Source: Dipylidium caninum
Taxonomy: Eukaryota; Platyhelminthes; Cestoda; Cyclophyllidea; Dipylidiidae
Direction of reading: 5' to 3'
DNA length: 36,912 nt
NCBI GenBank assembly: GCA_017562135.1
Contig: QEYB01001526.1
Coordinates: 1 to 36,912, forward strand
Every line of letters starts with the position of its first letter. Position 1 is the first letter of the stretch. The position numbers and the translations under genes were made by a program. Below, piece by piece: positions 22,571 through 33,108 of the stretch. The notes under the pieces are model-generated. The model ran no database searches. It was not told where the DNA came from and was given only the letters and a program-made list of their open reading frames with translations.

Positions 22571-23068
22571 ATGACAGTTAACGCCCACGTGTGTAGTGGG
22601 AACTATATGAAAGAACCGTGTGCACGCCATAGAGACAATTGTCGTCAATCATCGAAACAGCATCACCCGCCGTGTTTTGGAAGTGCCTCGCCACCTCCAC
22701 TTACTGGACAGATCCATGCCTGTTCTGTCGGTGCCGAATTACCCATTTCTCGCGTTACACCGACGTATGGTGGGTTGTCTGTCCTCACGGCATCCGAATT
22801 CAAAAACTGCGGCACCTCGAGCAGGCAAAAGAATAGGAAGCGATGTCCAAGAAACTTTCTTGTTGTTTCGACTAGCATGCTTAGGTCTCTTCTTAAATTG
22901 CAGTTGGCCATTTCACTCACTTCGATTCAATTCCTAATTAAGTTCACATTGCGACAGATGCAGAGACTTGAAGGCATGAGTGGATACGTTGGTGAAGATC
23001 GTGAATGGCACGTTTACTTGTGCTCCCGCATAAATGTCGCTTGTGGAATGCAGTGCGCACACAGATAA
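22571..23068 (+). CDS. unrecognised open frame, 165 codons, not kept in the left arm
   Basis: Longest plus-strand frame of the right arm. It contains RKRCPRNFLVVSTSMLRSLL followed by KLQLAISLTSIQFLIKF, a moderately hydrophobic stretch. The opposite strand (22,920-22,663) is also open and looks at least as plausible: NCNLRRDLSMLVETTRKFLG and HRFLFFCLLEVPQFLNSDA. At the left-arm counterpart (about 1,300-1,700) both versions are broken by shifts, although pieces such as LRRDL and LVETTR can still be read. No family is recognised, and at most one strand could code. Confidence 0.13.
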   Translation: MTVNAHVCSGNYMKEPCARHRDNCRQSSKQHHPPCFGSASPPPLTGQIHACSVGAELPISRVTPTYGGLSVLTASEFKNCGTSSRQKNRKRCPRNFLVVSTSMLRSLLKLQLAISLTSIQFLIKFTLRQMQRLEGMSGYVGEDREWHVYLCSRINVACGMQCAHR

Positions 23069-24493
23069 GCGCATTCACCCCACTTTCCTTGCCTGGTCAG
23101 ACGTCCACCCTCTCTGGGCTTGACAACAGGCAGCTTGAGAACGTCAAACGTAGATGGCAGAACAGTGCCTTCCAAATATTGCCACCAGCCCCCATGAGAT
23201 TTGCGAGATTCATCAGATACTGGGAAGTACAAGTGTACGGACTAGCCACACCTTCAGTAACAAAGCAACAGTGTGTTAGCATAGTAATGCAGAAAAAAGT
23301 GAATGAAGAAAGACCGCGCAAAATTTACTGAGACAATAGCAGAGGACAGTGTGATCAGAGCGGAAATAGTGAGTGTTATAGATTAGAGATAGGACAGGAT
23401 TAGATAAAAAGCGACCTAAATCGGAAAAGGTTAAGGGAGGGGGAAGATGTTATTGGAGACCAAGCGATTAGGTTTAGATGGCTGGATGGAAGTGGTTGCA
23501 TCACGAGATTGTACCCAAATAGTGAACAAAGTAGCTTCTATGAATGGACATCCCCGATGAACGCTTCATGCAGCTATCGTCAACTGTCACTGAGGCAGCG
23601 TGTATACCCACCAACGGGCGCACAATATCTACCACGGTGTGCGGCAATGCGTAAGTTTCTGCGGCATACGTGCGCTGCCACAACCGAGACCTGTCGCCAA
23701 CCAACCCCCAACACTGGTGTAGCCGACGGGCGACTGGAGAGTCCGCCAGGGTGTAGCGTAGGAGTAGGTGGACGAGGGCACAGCGGAATATCGTGGGATA
23801 CATTGTGAAAACAAAGAGACAGTTCTGCTATGAAGAATGTGTGGACGAGCACAGTGGTGCTTTTTATACACTCCACTTCACCACTGAGACCATGTGGATG
23901 TGGCACCAGATAAGCACGAGCATGCAGGCAAATTGGATGCACTGATATTCTCTACCAGTGACATCCCACCCAAAAAAAAATCATTTCTCATGTTCACTCC
24001 AACACGAGGCTTCCACTCTCTCGTACTATAATAGATTTATTCTCTCTGTTGCACGAGATGTGTGGGAAGCACTTTAACGTCGTGGCAGACCAGCCGTCTC
24101 AGACTCTCAAACCATTGCACAATTGGTTTTATCCTAAAATATTCAAGCCGAAATCATAAATTTCGTTTTCCCCATTGCAATGTGAACACTATGAACAATC
24201 TCGCTGGCACAGTGTAAATCGCCAAACTCATGCCACAGACTTTGCTGTTCGGATATAGTGGAGCTTAGTTTCACGAAAGTTGACAACAGCTTGACATGCG
24301 GTTGGCCAGGTCCTCCCTCATGATGCCATGTTCTCCAATGCTTACCGACGGCTCAGCAGCTTCGTCTGCAAATGAAACGCTGTCCAATTTTAGCCCTCGC
24401 ACTAATGTAATGCCGTTTGTCATCTATTCCTGGAGAGTACAAATGAGGAAGTGGCCGCAGCGGTAACATTCACGAGTAGCGGAAATCGTCTCG

Positions 24494-24780
24494 GAGTTAA
24501 TTGCACTTGCAGACAAGCTATTTGTTAACAACAGTAAATGAGACCGCCACTGATGAGAACAGGTGAGGACACACGAAGAGAAAAGCGCAGTTCATTCAGT
24601 GTGGAAGACGATGGGGAATCAAGGAATTATCCCTCTTCCCGTAACACAGGGCGATCCAAGAACTTCCAATGAGGTGAAGGGCACGGTTTCAACTGTGACA
24701 AGACGAGGCGACAACCTGGGATAGACGGTTCGTGAACAATTATTTAGCCTTGTGCGACGGTGGCGTGCCACCATTTTGCA
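24494..24780. other. block of about 286 bp present only in direct repeat copy 1
   Basis: On the left both copies share GGAAATCGTCTCG. On the right they rejoin at CTCCTTA followed by CGGAACCTCA. In copy 2 the two flanks meet directly near 29,426. I see no clear target-site duplication, terminal inverted repeat or poly-A tail, so insertion in copy 1 and deletion in copy 2 are equally open. The block has only short open frames. Confidence 0.75.
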
Positions 24781-25113
24781 CTCCTTAAACGGAACCTCAT
24801 GTTCACTGCCGTGGACCCTGGTTATACAAGACATATAACACCTCCCCCTTCTTTGTAACATTTTTATGTTGAATGAATGATCCATGCCGAAGTCAACAGA
24901 ACGGACATTCCACTCTCTGAAAAAAAGGCGACATTGTAATATGGCATATACGGGGACGGGGTGGGGTGAGGGAAGTAGGTGACAAGCTGAGACTTCATAG
25001 TGGCCATCGAGTTACTACTAGGTGGGGACGAGACGGTGGCTGGTGGAACAGATGATGAAGTGATGATAGCGGAAGGTGTGGTTTTCCTCAGGCGGAAGCC
25101 ACAATGAGGAGAA

Positions 25114-25290
25114 ATGCACAGTCTAGGGAGTAACCGCTGCATAGTGATGGCCCATGTTGGGGACGCAGGCTCCGTTGATCGAAACTCTGCGCCTGAAATC
25201 CTCACAGACTCGGTAGTTACTATAATATGGTCGCTAAAGACTTTTCACTCTCAGCCAGCGATTACGAGTGAGAACTCAACTGGTAGACAG
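25114..25290 (+). CDS. candidate exon with a PP2C-phosphatase-like motif
   Basis: The frame reads HSLGSNRCIVMAHVGDAG, then SVDRNSAPEILTDSVVT and later FHSQPAITSENSTGRQ, followed by a good donor (GACAG/GTAAAATG, GT at 25,291). The core CIVMAHVGDAGSV resembles the PP2C/PPM family strand with the conserved VGDS motif, but Ser is replaced by Ala. The same frame upstream, with ELLLGGDETVAGGTDDEVMI, is protein-like but is cut by a TGA at 25,105. In direct repeat copy 2 (near 29,800) indels destroy the frame. No other PP2C motif, such as DGHGG or a DG-containing metal site, is found nearby. The opposite strand is open for 113 codons as well. Weak call. Confidence 0.17.
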
Positions 25291-25733
25291 GTAAAATGTT
25301 CGCATGCTCCCTGAAGGCACATATGAAGCTTGTTCGTCGAGAGTGGAGAATGCTCACTAGGGTGCACTTTTTGATACGCCCGAATGCAGTTCTCTCATCC
25401 ATTCATCTGAATGTGCTTCTCATATGTGCATGAAAGCTTTCAGCCACCCGAGCACCACCTCCCCTGCGGGTTGCGTCATCACTTACCTTAAATGCAACGA
25501 CCTCTATTTTCTCCCGATCGACAGCCATTACTGATGCTCAAGAGTACGCGTGGTATACTCATATTCCCCTCTTCTGCCCTCCCGTTATCTCGAGGACGGT
25601 TCTGAAATGTGCGTTCTAAGGAGCACGTCGTCAACATCTCTCCTGCTATACTCATACACTCTTCGTAACACGCACCCTTTCGAAGTAGCATTGTGGACGC
25701 CCCTAGTTAACACGGTAGAAGGGAGGGCTGACA

Positions 25734-25958
25734 TCAGTATGTGCAAGAGCGTTCGGCCCACGCAGCAGTTAGAAAGCAGGCGTCACAAGCAGCAGAGTCG
25801 ATCGCTACGTCCGAATGTGCCTTATTACTGTGCACCTTCGGCCTGTAATTATTGTGATGGATGGTAAAATATTCATCAGAGGTTGACATTACCTCACCAT
25901 CACACGAGTTAGACGAGTAATTCTTGGTTCCTTGGTAAACTGTTTCAGAAGACGGCAC
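25734..25958 (-). CDS. unrecognised open frame in direct repeat copy 1 (minus strand)
   Basis: Reads PSSETVYQGTKNYSSNSCDG, then EVMSTSDEYFTIHHNNYRP and IDSAACDACFLTAAW. The overlapping plus frame (25,550-25,867) is open too. In copy 2 the matching DNA (about 30,420-30,600) reads differently after EVMSTSDD because of single-base changes. It may be part of one diverged gene with 30,440-30,192, but no family is recognised. Confidence 0.12.
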   Translation of the reverse strand: MPSSETVYQGTKNYSSNSCDGEVMSTSDEYFTIHHNNYRPKVHSNKAHSDVAIDSAACDACFLTAAWAERSCTY

Positions 25959-26014
25959 TGCTTTTTAACCATTTTGCACTTTACCCCACGCGTTAGAGGT
26001 TGTTTGGGGCCAAA

Positions 26015-26587
26015 CTAATGAATTTTTAATGTTCGTACGCAATGAGACATTTTAAATTGTCTCAAGGGAGGCCAATTTGAAATGGGGTTAGCTATGGCAT
26101 TATGGGAGGGGTAGGGAAGTGATGTCAGACACATGGGACGCTGTGTGGAGTTTACCATGGATGGTAGCCAACGCCGACATTTGAAAGGGGCAAATGGTTG
26201 CTGGTTGAGCTTGAGATGTCTCATTATCTTCATTCCTCTCAGGCCGGGTTGGAGCCAGCACCGATATGGTACTACTTTGTCAAAATGGGTCGTTGACCAG
26301 ATTTGAGCAATTATTGTGCCCACCTTCTTGAGGCACATATGCCCCCAGCTGTTCTCCTTGGGATCGATAAGTGGGGAAGCACAGCATCCGATGACAGAAT
26401 GACGGACACAGATCCACGTGGTTGAGACAGTAGGTGTGGGCAGCACGAGCACCGCTGTTACAAGGAAGGTCGCTGCGCAACTGCGATCGTTGCCCGACAA
26501 ATGGGTGAGTAGTAGATACATTTGCCTCCCCAAAGCGGCAGGGCTGTGCAAAGTGTAGGCCGGGGACTGGGACTTCGCAATATACAT
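26015..26587 (-). CDS. longest open frame in the window, 190 codons, unrecognised (minus strand)
   Basis: The frame is open for 190 codons, longer than any other here. It contains GCCASPLIDPKENSWGHMC, then AQIWSTTHFDKVVPYRCW and later FAPFKCRRWLPSMVNS. The counterpart in copy 2 (about 31,251-30,730) keeps short shared pieces (IAQIWSTTHFDK) but shifts frame repeatedly. The plus strand of the same stretch also shows a tidy frame with VAAQLRSLPDKW. No domain, signal peptide or membrane helix is evident. Poor conservation of frame between copies argues against a working gene. Confidence 0.12.
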   Translation of the reverse strand: MYIAKSQSPAYTLHSPAALGRQMYLLLTHLSGNDRSCAATFLVTAVLVLPTPTVSTTWICVRHSVIGCCASPLIDPKENSWGHMCLKKVGTIIAQIWSTTHFDKVVPYRCWLQPGLRGMKIMRHLKLNQQPFAPFKCRRWLPSMVNSTQRPMCLTSLPYPSHNAIANPISNWPPLRQFKMSHCVRTLKIH

Positions 26588-27570
26588 CTTCCACTCAACT
26601 TCTTCTGTCCGTATTCCTGAAAACAGGTGATATGGCGGTGGGTGAGGTCTTTATAACAGGGACGAACTGATGTACTCAAACGTGAATTTCTCACGAAACA
26701 AACATCAGCATACAGGGATTGAGAAACCAGGTCATCAATCTGCATGATGACCCCAGAGAAGCACCTGCCTTTCACTGTCTCCTCACCGTCAAGATCTTCA
26801 CTGGCTTGAATAACCTTAACCAACACGATTTTTGCTCTCAATATCGGCTTCAGTGCATTTAGGCGTCCTCAGCTTTACCAGTCGCAGCAGCTCTAAGGGG
26901 CACGATCCATTTCAATTCCTCTGCAAGAGGGGTCATCTATCACTGACAAAGTGCCGTCAGAACGTGACTTTGTTCTCACAGATAATATACTTCAATACTC
27001 GTCTCATTTTGAGCAGAGATCAGGACTTGCGCTTCCTGTGAGCCTTATGAGTATTGTAAGAGGGAAGTAAGTGAGTAGGCCCGGAAACCATGGAATTGGA
27101 GCAAAATGTCAAATCCGGACATGTCAAAGACTACCTTCTGGTCTTAAGATGAACTAAGTAATGATGACAATAATGCGCATCCACACGTATACGCAGTCCT
27201 CTCTCCCCCTCCACAAGTGTCATTTCGCCGTCCCTACCCACTTCATCGTCATTTTGCGTTTCACGATAATCGAATGCTTACCCCGAGTGACATCAGTGAT
27301 GACGCCTTCACACACCTGCAAATGCCAATTGTGCGTGACATAGTATTTCAATTTACAACCACTTGGCTGTGTGCACCCTTCCAACGTTCCTTGCCTTTCT
27401 TCAATAGTGTGGTTTTGAGGGGCGAAGGGAATGCATTCGAGGGCGTGATGTGGTCAGAGAGCGGCAGTGGCAACGTAGGTGGATAGGAGCAAATCGGTGC
27501 GTCCCTCTGCGCAACTAGACCTTCAGGCAGGCGTTGCGGCAACTGTGACTTTAGCAAAAGCAAACATGAC

Positions 27571-27607
27571 GGAGGAGTAGAAGAGGGAGGAGGAGGAGGA
27601 GGAGGAT
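27571..27607 (+). repeat. GGA microsatellite, direct repeat copy 1
   Basis: Purine run ending in about six GGA units; the shorter partner is at 32,219-32,240 in copy 2. Confidence 0.85.
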
Positions 27608-27680
27608 TTTACAGGGACGCGCCACGTGGGAGGCCACACTTGCTTGCCTAGATATGGTGTGTATAATATGTGGAAGCATA

Positions 27681-28244
27681 ACAAATATAGTATTACTGAG
27701 CCACAGAGGCAGCAGAGGCAGCAGAAGGCAAGCAGAGGCAGCAGAGGCAGCAGAGGCGGTGACCGGAGGATAGTGTGAAGAATGAAACATTCAACACGAT
27801 GCAGACGCTGTTGTCAATCTTAAGAGCGGCATCTTCTCGCGTCCAAAGTGGCTTCCCGCCTATCCACTACTGAAAGAGTCACAGGCTACCGTGGGTGCGA
27901 ATTATGCCATCGCGCGTATATTCTAGCGACATCCCAAATCCAAATTCGCCGCTGTGCCATCAAAGGGGCGAAGAAGGGAAGGCGATGGAGCAAACCTTCT
28001 GCTGATTAACTCGGTTGCTTCAGTCGCTTCTTAAGAGGGAGTCAACCCCTCATATCGCACTGGTCTCACACTTGCGCAAAACGTCAAATGGTCGACAGAG
28101 GCAAGGTCATGAATGAGATGCTCGGCAACTCAAGAGTGCATGACCAATTTAACCTCGGTAATGAAGCATCGGAAGGGTTTAAGACGTTAACTTTGATGGC
28201 ATGACGATACGCCACTACCGGAGCGGAAAGTAGTGAAGAGAGAA
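27681..28244. other. unique linker between the direct repeats
   Basis: Not matched in the other copy or in the arms. It contains the 9-bp repeat at 27,704-27,758 and no open frame that I can support. Confidence 0.6.
27704..27758 (+). repeat. 9-bp tandem repeat, CAGAGGCAG unit
   Basis: About six units of CAGAGGCAG, one disturbed by extra A bases. It starts about 25 bases after homology between the direct-repeat copies ends and is absent at the corresponding end of copy 2. Confidence 0.85.
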
Positions 28245-28318
28245 GTGGATAAAGACGCGACAATTTACTGAGAGACAATAGCAGACAAAGTGGGCAGAGG
28301 TGGAGATAGTCCGGAGAA

Positions 28319-28348
28319 GGATAGGATAGGATAGGATAGGATAGGATG
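28319..28348 (+). repeat. AGGAT pentanucleotide microsatellite
   Basis: Six near-perfect GATAG/AGGAT units. The matching positions in copy 1 (about 23,380-23,410) and the left arm (about 815-845) have only one or two degenerate units. Confidence 0.9.
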
Positions 28349-30191
28349 GGGGGGATGCAAGACGGAGTAACTGGGTGAGGGCAAAATGCGGAGACCATTA
28401 GGATTTAGGGTTTTAGATGGCTTTGTAGGATGAAGTCATGAGTTCGTACAGCAAAATTGAAAAAGCTCTTCTCAATCAGACGATTTGAACTGTCCTGTGC
28501 CCATGCAGCTATCGCAGTCACTTATGACAGGCATGCGATATCCCACCACTTGGTTCGCAGATATTCTACCACAGGAGCGGCAATGGCGTACGTTTCTACG
28601 GCGTATGGTGCGTGCCACAAACCGAGACTGTCGCCACAACCACTGGTGTAGCCGACGGCGACTGGAGTCGAAGGGGTGTAGGCGTAGGAGTAGGGGACGA
28701 GGGCACAGCGGAAATATCGTGGGTACATTGTGAAAACCAAAGAGACAGTTCTGCTATGAAGAATGTCTGGACAAGCACAGTGGTGCTTTTTATACACTCC
28801 ACTTCAAGCACTGAGACCATGTGGATGTGCCGGCACCAGATGAGCCGAGCATGCAGGCAAATTGGATGCACTGATATTCTCTACCAGTGACATCCACGAA
28901 AACAAATCATTTCTCATGTTCACTCCAACGAGGCTCCACTCTCTCGTACTATAATAGATGATTCTCTCTGTGCACGAGATGTTGGGAAGCACTTTAACGT
29001 CCGTGGCAGACCAGCGTCTCCAGACTCTCAAACCATTGCACATTGGAAGTGTTTTTTCCTAAAATATGAAGCCGAAATCATAATTTCGTTTTCCCCATTG
29101 CATGTGGAACACTTATGACAATCTCGCTGGCACAGTGTTAAATCGCAACTCATGCCACAGACTTTGCCTGTTCGGACTATAGTGGAGCTTAGTTTCACGA
29201 AAGTTGACAACACAGGCTTGACATGCGGTTGGCCAGGTCCTCCCTCATCTGATGCCATGTTTCAATGCTTACCGACGGCTCAGCAGCTCCGTCTGCAAAT
29301 GAAACGCTGTCCAATTTTAGCCCTCGCACTAATTGTAATGCCGTTCGTCATCTATTCCTGGAGGAGTACAAATGAGGAAGTGGCCGCAGCGGCAACATTT
29401 CACGAAGGGTAGCGGAAATCGTCTCGTCTCCTTACAGCGGAACCTCACCCCCTGTTCATCTGCCCGTGACCCTTGGTGTTACCCCCAAGACATTATAAAC
29501 ACCTCCCCCTTCTTTGTAACTATTTTATGTTGATGAATGCATCCATGGAACTCAACAGAACGGACATTCCACTCTCTGAAAAAACGGGACATTGTAATAT
29601 GGGATATAGGGGGACGGTGGGGGTGAGGGAAGTAGGTGACAGCTGAGACTTCATAGTGGCATCGAGTTATACTACTAGGTGGGGACCAGACGGTGGCTGG
29701 TGGAACAGATGAATTTGAAGTGATGATAGCGGAAGGTGTGGTTTTTGCTCAGGCGGATTGCCACAATGAGGAGAAATGCACACAGTCCTAGGGAGTAACC
29801 GCTGCATAGTGATGGCCATGTTTGGGACGCAGGCTCCGTGATCGAAACTCTGCGCCTGAAATGCATCACAGACTCGGAATAGTTACTATAATTTATTGGT
29901 CGCTAAAGACTTTTCACTCTCAGCCAGCGATTACGAGTGAGAATCAACTGGTAGACAGGTAATATGTTCGCATGCTCCCTGAAGGCAATATGAAGCTTGT
30001 TCGTCGAGAGTGGAGAATGCTCACTAGGGCCACTTTGATACGCCCGAATGCCAGTTCTTCTCATGAAGGCCATTCATCTGAATGTGCTTTCTCATATGTG
30101 CATGAAGCTTTCAGCCACGAGCACCACCTCCCTGCGGGTTGCATTCATCATTACTTAATGCAACGACCTTATTTTCTCCGATCGACAGCCA

Positions 30192-30440
30192 TTACTGATG
30201 CTCAAGAGTACGCGTGGTATACTCACTATTATCCTCTTCTGCCCTCGTTATCTCCGAGGACGGTTCTGAAATGTGCGTTCTAAGGAGCACGTCGTCTAAC
30301 ATCTCTCCTGCTATACTCATACACTCTCGTAACACGCACCCTTTCGAGTACATTTGTGGGACGCAGTAACACGGGTAGAAGGAGGGCGACATCAGTATGT
30401 GCAGAGCGTTCGCCACGCAGCAGTTAGAAAGCAGCGTCAC
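30192..30440 (-). CDS. unrecognised open frame in direct repeat copy 2 (minus strand)
   Basis: Open for 82 codons: TLLSNCCVANALHILMSPSF, then YSKGCVLRECMSIAGEMLDD and RTHISEPSSEITRAEEDNSE before the stop. The composition is protein-like: a hydrophobic cysteine-rich start and an acidic Ser/Thr-rich end, like the end of a membrane segment and its cytoplasmic tail. In copy 1 (25,691-25,488) one extra A shifts the frame after KGCVL or KGACY, although RAEE can still be read. I recognise no family. Confidence 0.15.
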   Translation of the reverse strand: MTLLSNCCVANALHILMSPSFYPCYCVPQMYSKGCVLRECMSIAGEMLDDVLLRTHISEPSSEITRAEEDNSEYTTRTLEHQ

Positions 30441-33108
30441 AAGCAGCAGAGTCGATCCCTACGTCCGATGCGCCTATACTGTGCACCTTCGGCTGTAATT
30501 ATTGTGATGGATGGTAAAATATCATCAGAGGTTGACATTACCTCACCTCCATCACACGAGTAGACAGGAGTAATTTCTTGGTTCCTTGGTAAACTGTTTT
30601 CAGAAGACGGCACTGCTTTTTAACCATTTTTGCACTTTACCCCCACAGCGTTAGAGGTTGTTGGGGCAAAACTAATGAATTTTTAATGTTCGGCGCAATG
30701 AGAACATTTTAAATTGTCTAAGGGCAGGCAATTAAGAAATGAGTTAGCTATGGCATTATGGGAGGTAGGGAAGTGATGTCAGACACATGGCGCTGTGGTA
30801 GGAGTTTACCAATGGATTGGTAGCCAACGCGCGACATTTGAAGGGCAAATGGTTGCTGGTTGAGCTGAGATGTCTCATTTATCTTCATACCCTCTCAGGC
30901 CGGGTTGGAGCCAGACCGATATGACTTTTTGTCAAAATGGGTCGTTGACCAGATTTGAGCAATTATATGTGCGCCCCACCTTCTGAGGCAATGCCCCAGC
31001 TGTTCTCCTTGGGATCGATAAGTGGGGCACAGCATCCGATGACAGATGACCACACAGATACACACAGTGGTTGAGACGTAAGGTGTGGGCAGCACAGACA
31101 CCGTCTGTATACAAGGTGAAGAGTGCCGCTGGCGAACCTGAGATCGTGTGCCCGACAAATGGGTGTGAGTAGTAGATACATTTCCTCCACCAAAGGAGGA
31201 GGTGAAAAGTGTCAGGCCGGGGACTGGGACTTCGCATATACATCTTTCCAACTCTACTTCTTCTGCTTCCGTATTCCTGAACAGGTGATATGGGCGGTGG
31301 GGTGAGGTCCTTTATACACAGACGAAATGATGTCTCACGTGAATTTCTTCACGAAACAAACATCAGCATACAGGGATATTGAGAACCAGGTCATCAAATC
31401 TGCCATGATGACCCCAGAGAGAAGCACTCTCGCCTTCACTGTTTCTCCCTCACCGTCAAGGATCTCACTGGCTTGAATAACCTTAAAACCACACACGATT
31501 TGTCTCAATATCGGCTTCAGTGCATTTAGGCGTCCTCAGCTCTTACCAGTCGCAGCAATCTTCCAAGGGGGCACGATCCATTCAATTCCTCTGCAAGAGG
31601 GGCTCATCTATCACTGACAAAGTGCCGTCAGAACGTGACTTTGTCTCACAGATAAATATACTTCAATCTCATTTGAGCAGGAGTGGACTTGCCTTCTGTG
31701 CCCTTATGACGTTTTGTAAGAGGGAAGTAAGGTGAGTAGGCCCGGAAACCATAGGAATTGGAGCAAAATGTCAAATCCGGACATGTCAAAGACTACCTTC
31801 TGTCTAAGATGAACTAAGTATGATGACAATAATGCCTACACGTCCTCCCCTCCGCGCACAGTTACTCCCCTACCCACAACGTCCTCTCTCCGTCTCCCCA
31901 CTCCCCCCCCACTTATTCGTCTTTTGTGTTTCACGATTAATCGAATGCACCCCCGAGCTGCCTCAGTGATGATCTTACACTGCAACCAATTTCGCGTGAA
32001 TACAGTATTCATTTCACCACTTGGCTGCACCCTTCCCAACGTTCTTGCCTTTTCACTCGTGCTCCGGTTTTGAGGGCGCGAGGGAAATGATTAAGGGCGT
32101 AGTGGTCAGAGAGGCGGCAGTGGGCACCGTAGGTGGATAGGAGCAATCGTGCGTCCCTCCTGCGCAACCTAGACCATTACAGGAAGGCGTTGCGGCAACT
32201 GTGATTTAGCACAAGAATGAAGGAGGAGGAGGAGGAGGATTTGCAGACGGCCCGTGGAGGCACACTTAACTTGCTAGATATGGTGTGTATATATGTGGAA
32301 GATACGACTTGTCAACATACCCACAACTCTAGTGGAAGCTGTGGCAGGAAATATAAGTGAGAACCACTTCAACATCATCAAGCTCTACCTTGACTACAAT
32401 CCATTGGCCCGACACCACCGGTAGCTATCCCCCCGCATCTCATTTCCCTGCCACTCGCCACAGCGCCCGTGATTTGCCGCTACGGTCATACATGCCTCTC
32501 GCATCGCTCCTTGTTCTATACATGAGGCAGGATGGCGTGGAGGCCTGGGAAGAGGAACGAGTTGCATAGCAAGCCCAAAAGTGGTTGGGAAGTGCGGTGT
32601 AAGCCTAGCGGAAGGAGAAAGACAGGCTCATAAGGGAATGGAAATGTGGTCCAACTGCATTTTGTGTACGTGCAATCATACTAATAGACGAAGTGATTAG
32701 GGTACACAGGAGCAAACGGGGGGTGATGGCTTGCTTCTGTCAAGACGCCCCAATGCATTCAATTCAGGTGACCCAATCCCGTGACGAGCAGTTCAAGAGT
32801 ACACCGTTCGCAGAACACCTCTTCCTACCACTCCTCCCTGCCCTCTTCTCTCCCTCAGTGGACCAGCCTGCATCGGACGCACAACGCCCCGATCGAGACT
32901 GATTCACTCGGTGAGCTTATTCTATAGCCCCGCTTCGTGCGCTCGTCTCGCCCACGCAACCCTAATGATGCCGTTCGCTCTCTGTGTTCTTCATATCCTG
33001 CGGTCCGCCATCCTCATTCTCAAAGTCTCTCGCTAGGCAAGACAATTCCCTGTCTCTCGTCTGACCTGCAACCACACCCCATTCGACCGAATTACACGCC
33101 TCGCGATT

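Larger units (their letters stand above)
16069..23943 (-). repeat. right arm of the large inverted repeat (about 7.9 kb)
   Basis: Reverse complement of 292-8,223. The inner border is at 16,069, where GCGATGCAAACC begins to match. The outer border is at about 23,943, within AATTGGATGCACT. The two arms differ in length by only about 60 bases. The inner half is nearly identical to the left arm, with differences concentrated in homopolymer runs. For example, the left has TTTTCCC near 7,987 where the right has a longer T run near 16,305. From about 20,500 outward there are replaced blocks. The last 645 bases also belong to the first direct-repeat copy. Confidence 0.93.
23299..27680 (+). repeat. 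direct repeat copy 1 (about 4.4 kb)
   Basis: Homologous in the same orientation to 28,245-32,303. Shared landmarks in order are CAATTTACTG AGAGACAATAG-like sequence at the start, the GAGTGTATAAAAA module (reverse strand), CACCTCCCCCTTCTTTGTAAC, GATACGCCCGAATG, GGATCGATAAGTGGGG, and TGGTGTGTAT near the end. Many 1-4 base indels separate the copies. It is longer than copy 2 mainly because of the block at 24,494-24,780. Confidence 0.92.
28245..32303 (+). repeat. direct repeat copy 2 (about 4.1 kb)
   Basis: Same orientation as 23,299-27,680, shifted by roughly 4.6 to 4.95 kb. It lacks the 286-bp block, carries an AGGAT expansion near its start, and has a compressed GGA run near its end. Small indels are frequent across the whole length, including in stretches that look protein-like. 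Confidence 0.92.

Noticed and set aside
292..23943. Giant terminal-inverted-repeat transposon (Maverick or foldback type)
   Set aside because: No integrase, DNA polymerase B, transposase or other element gene is seen in the arms or spacer, and no target-site duplication is visible at 292 and 23,943.
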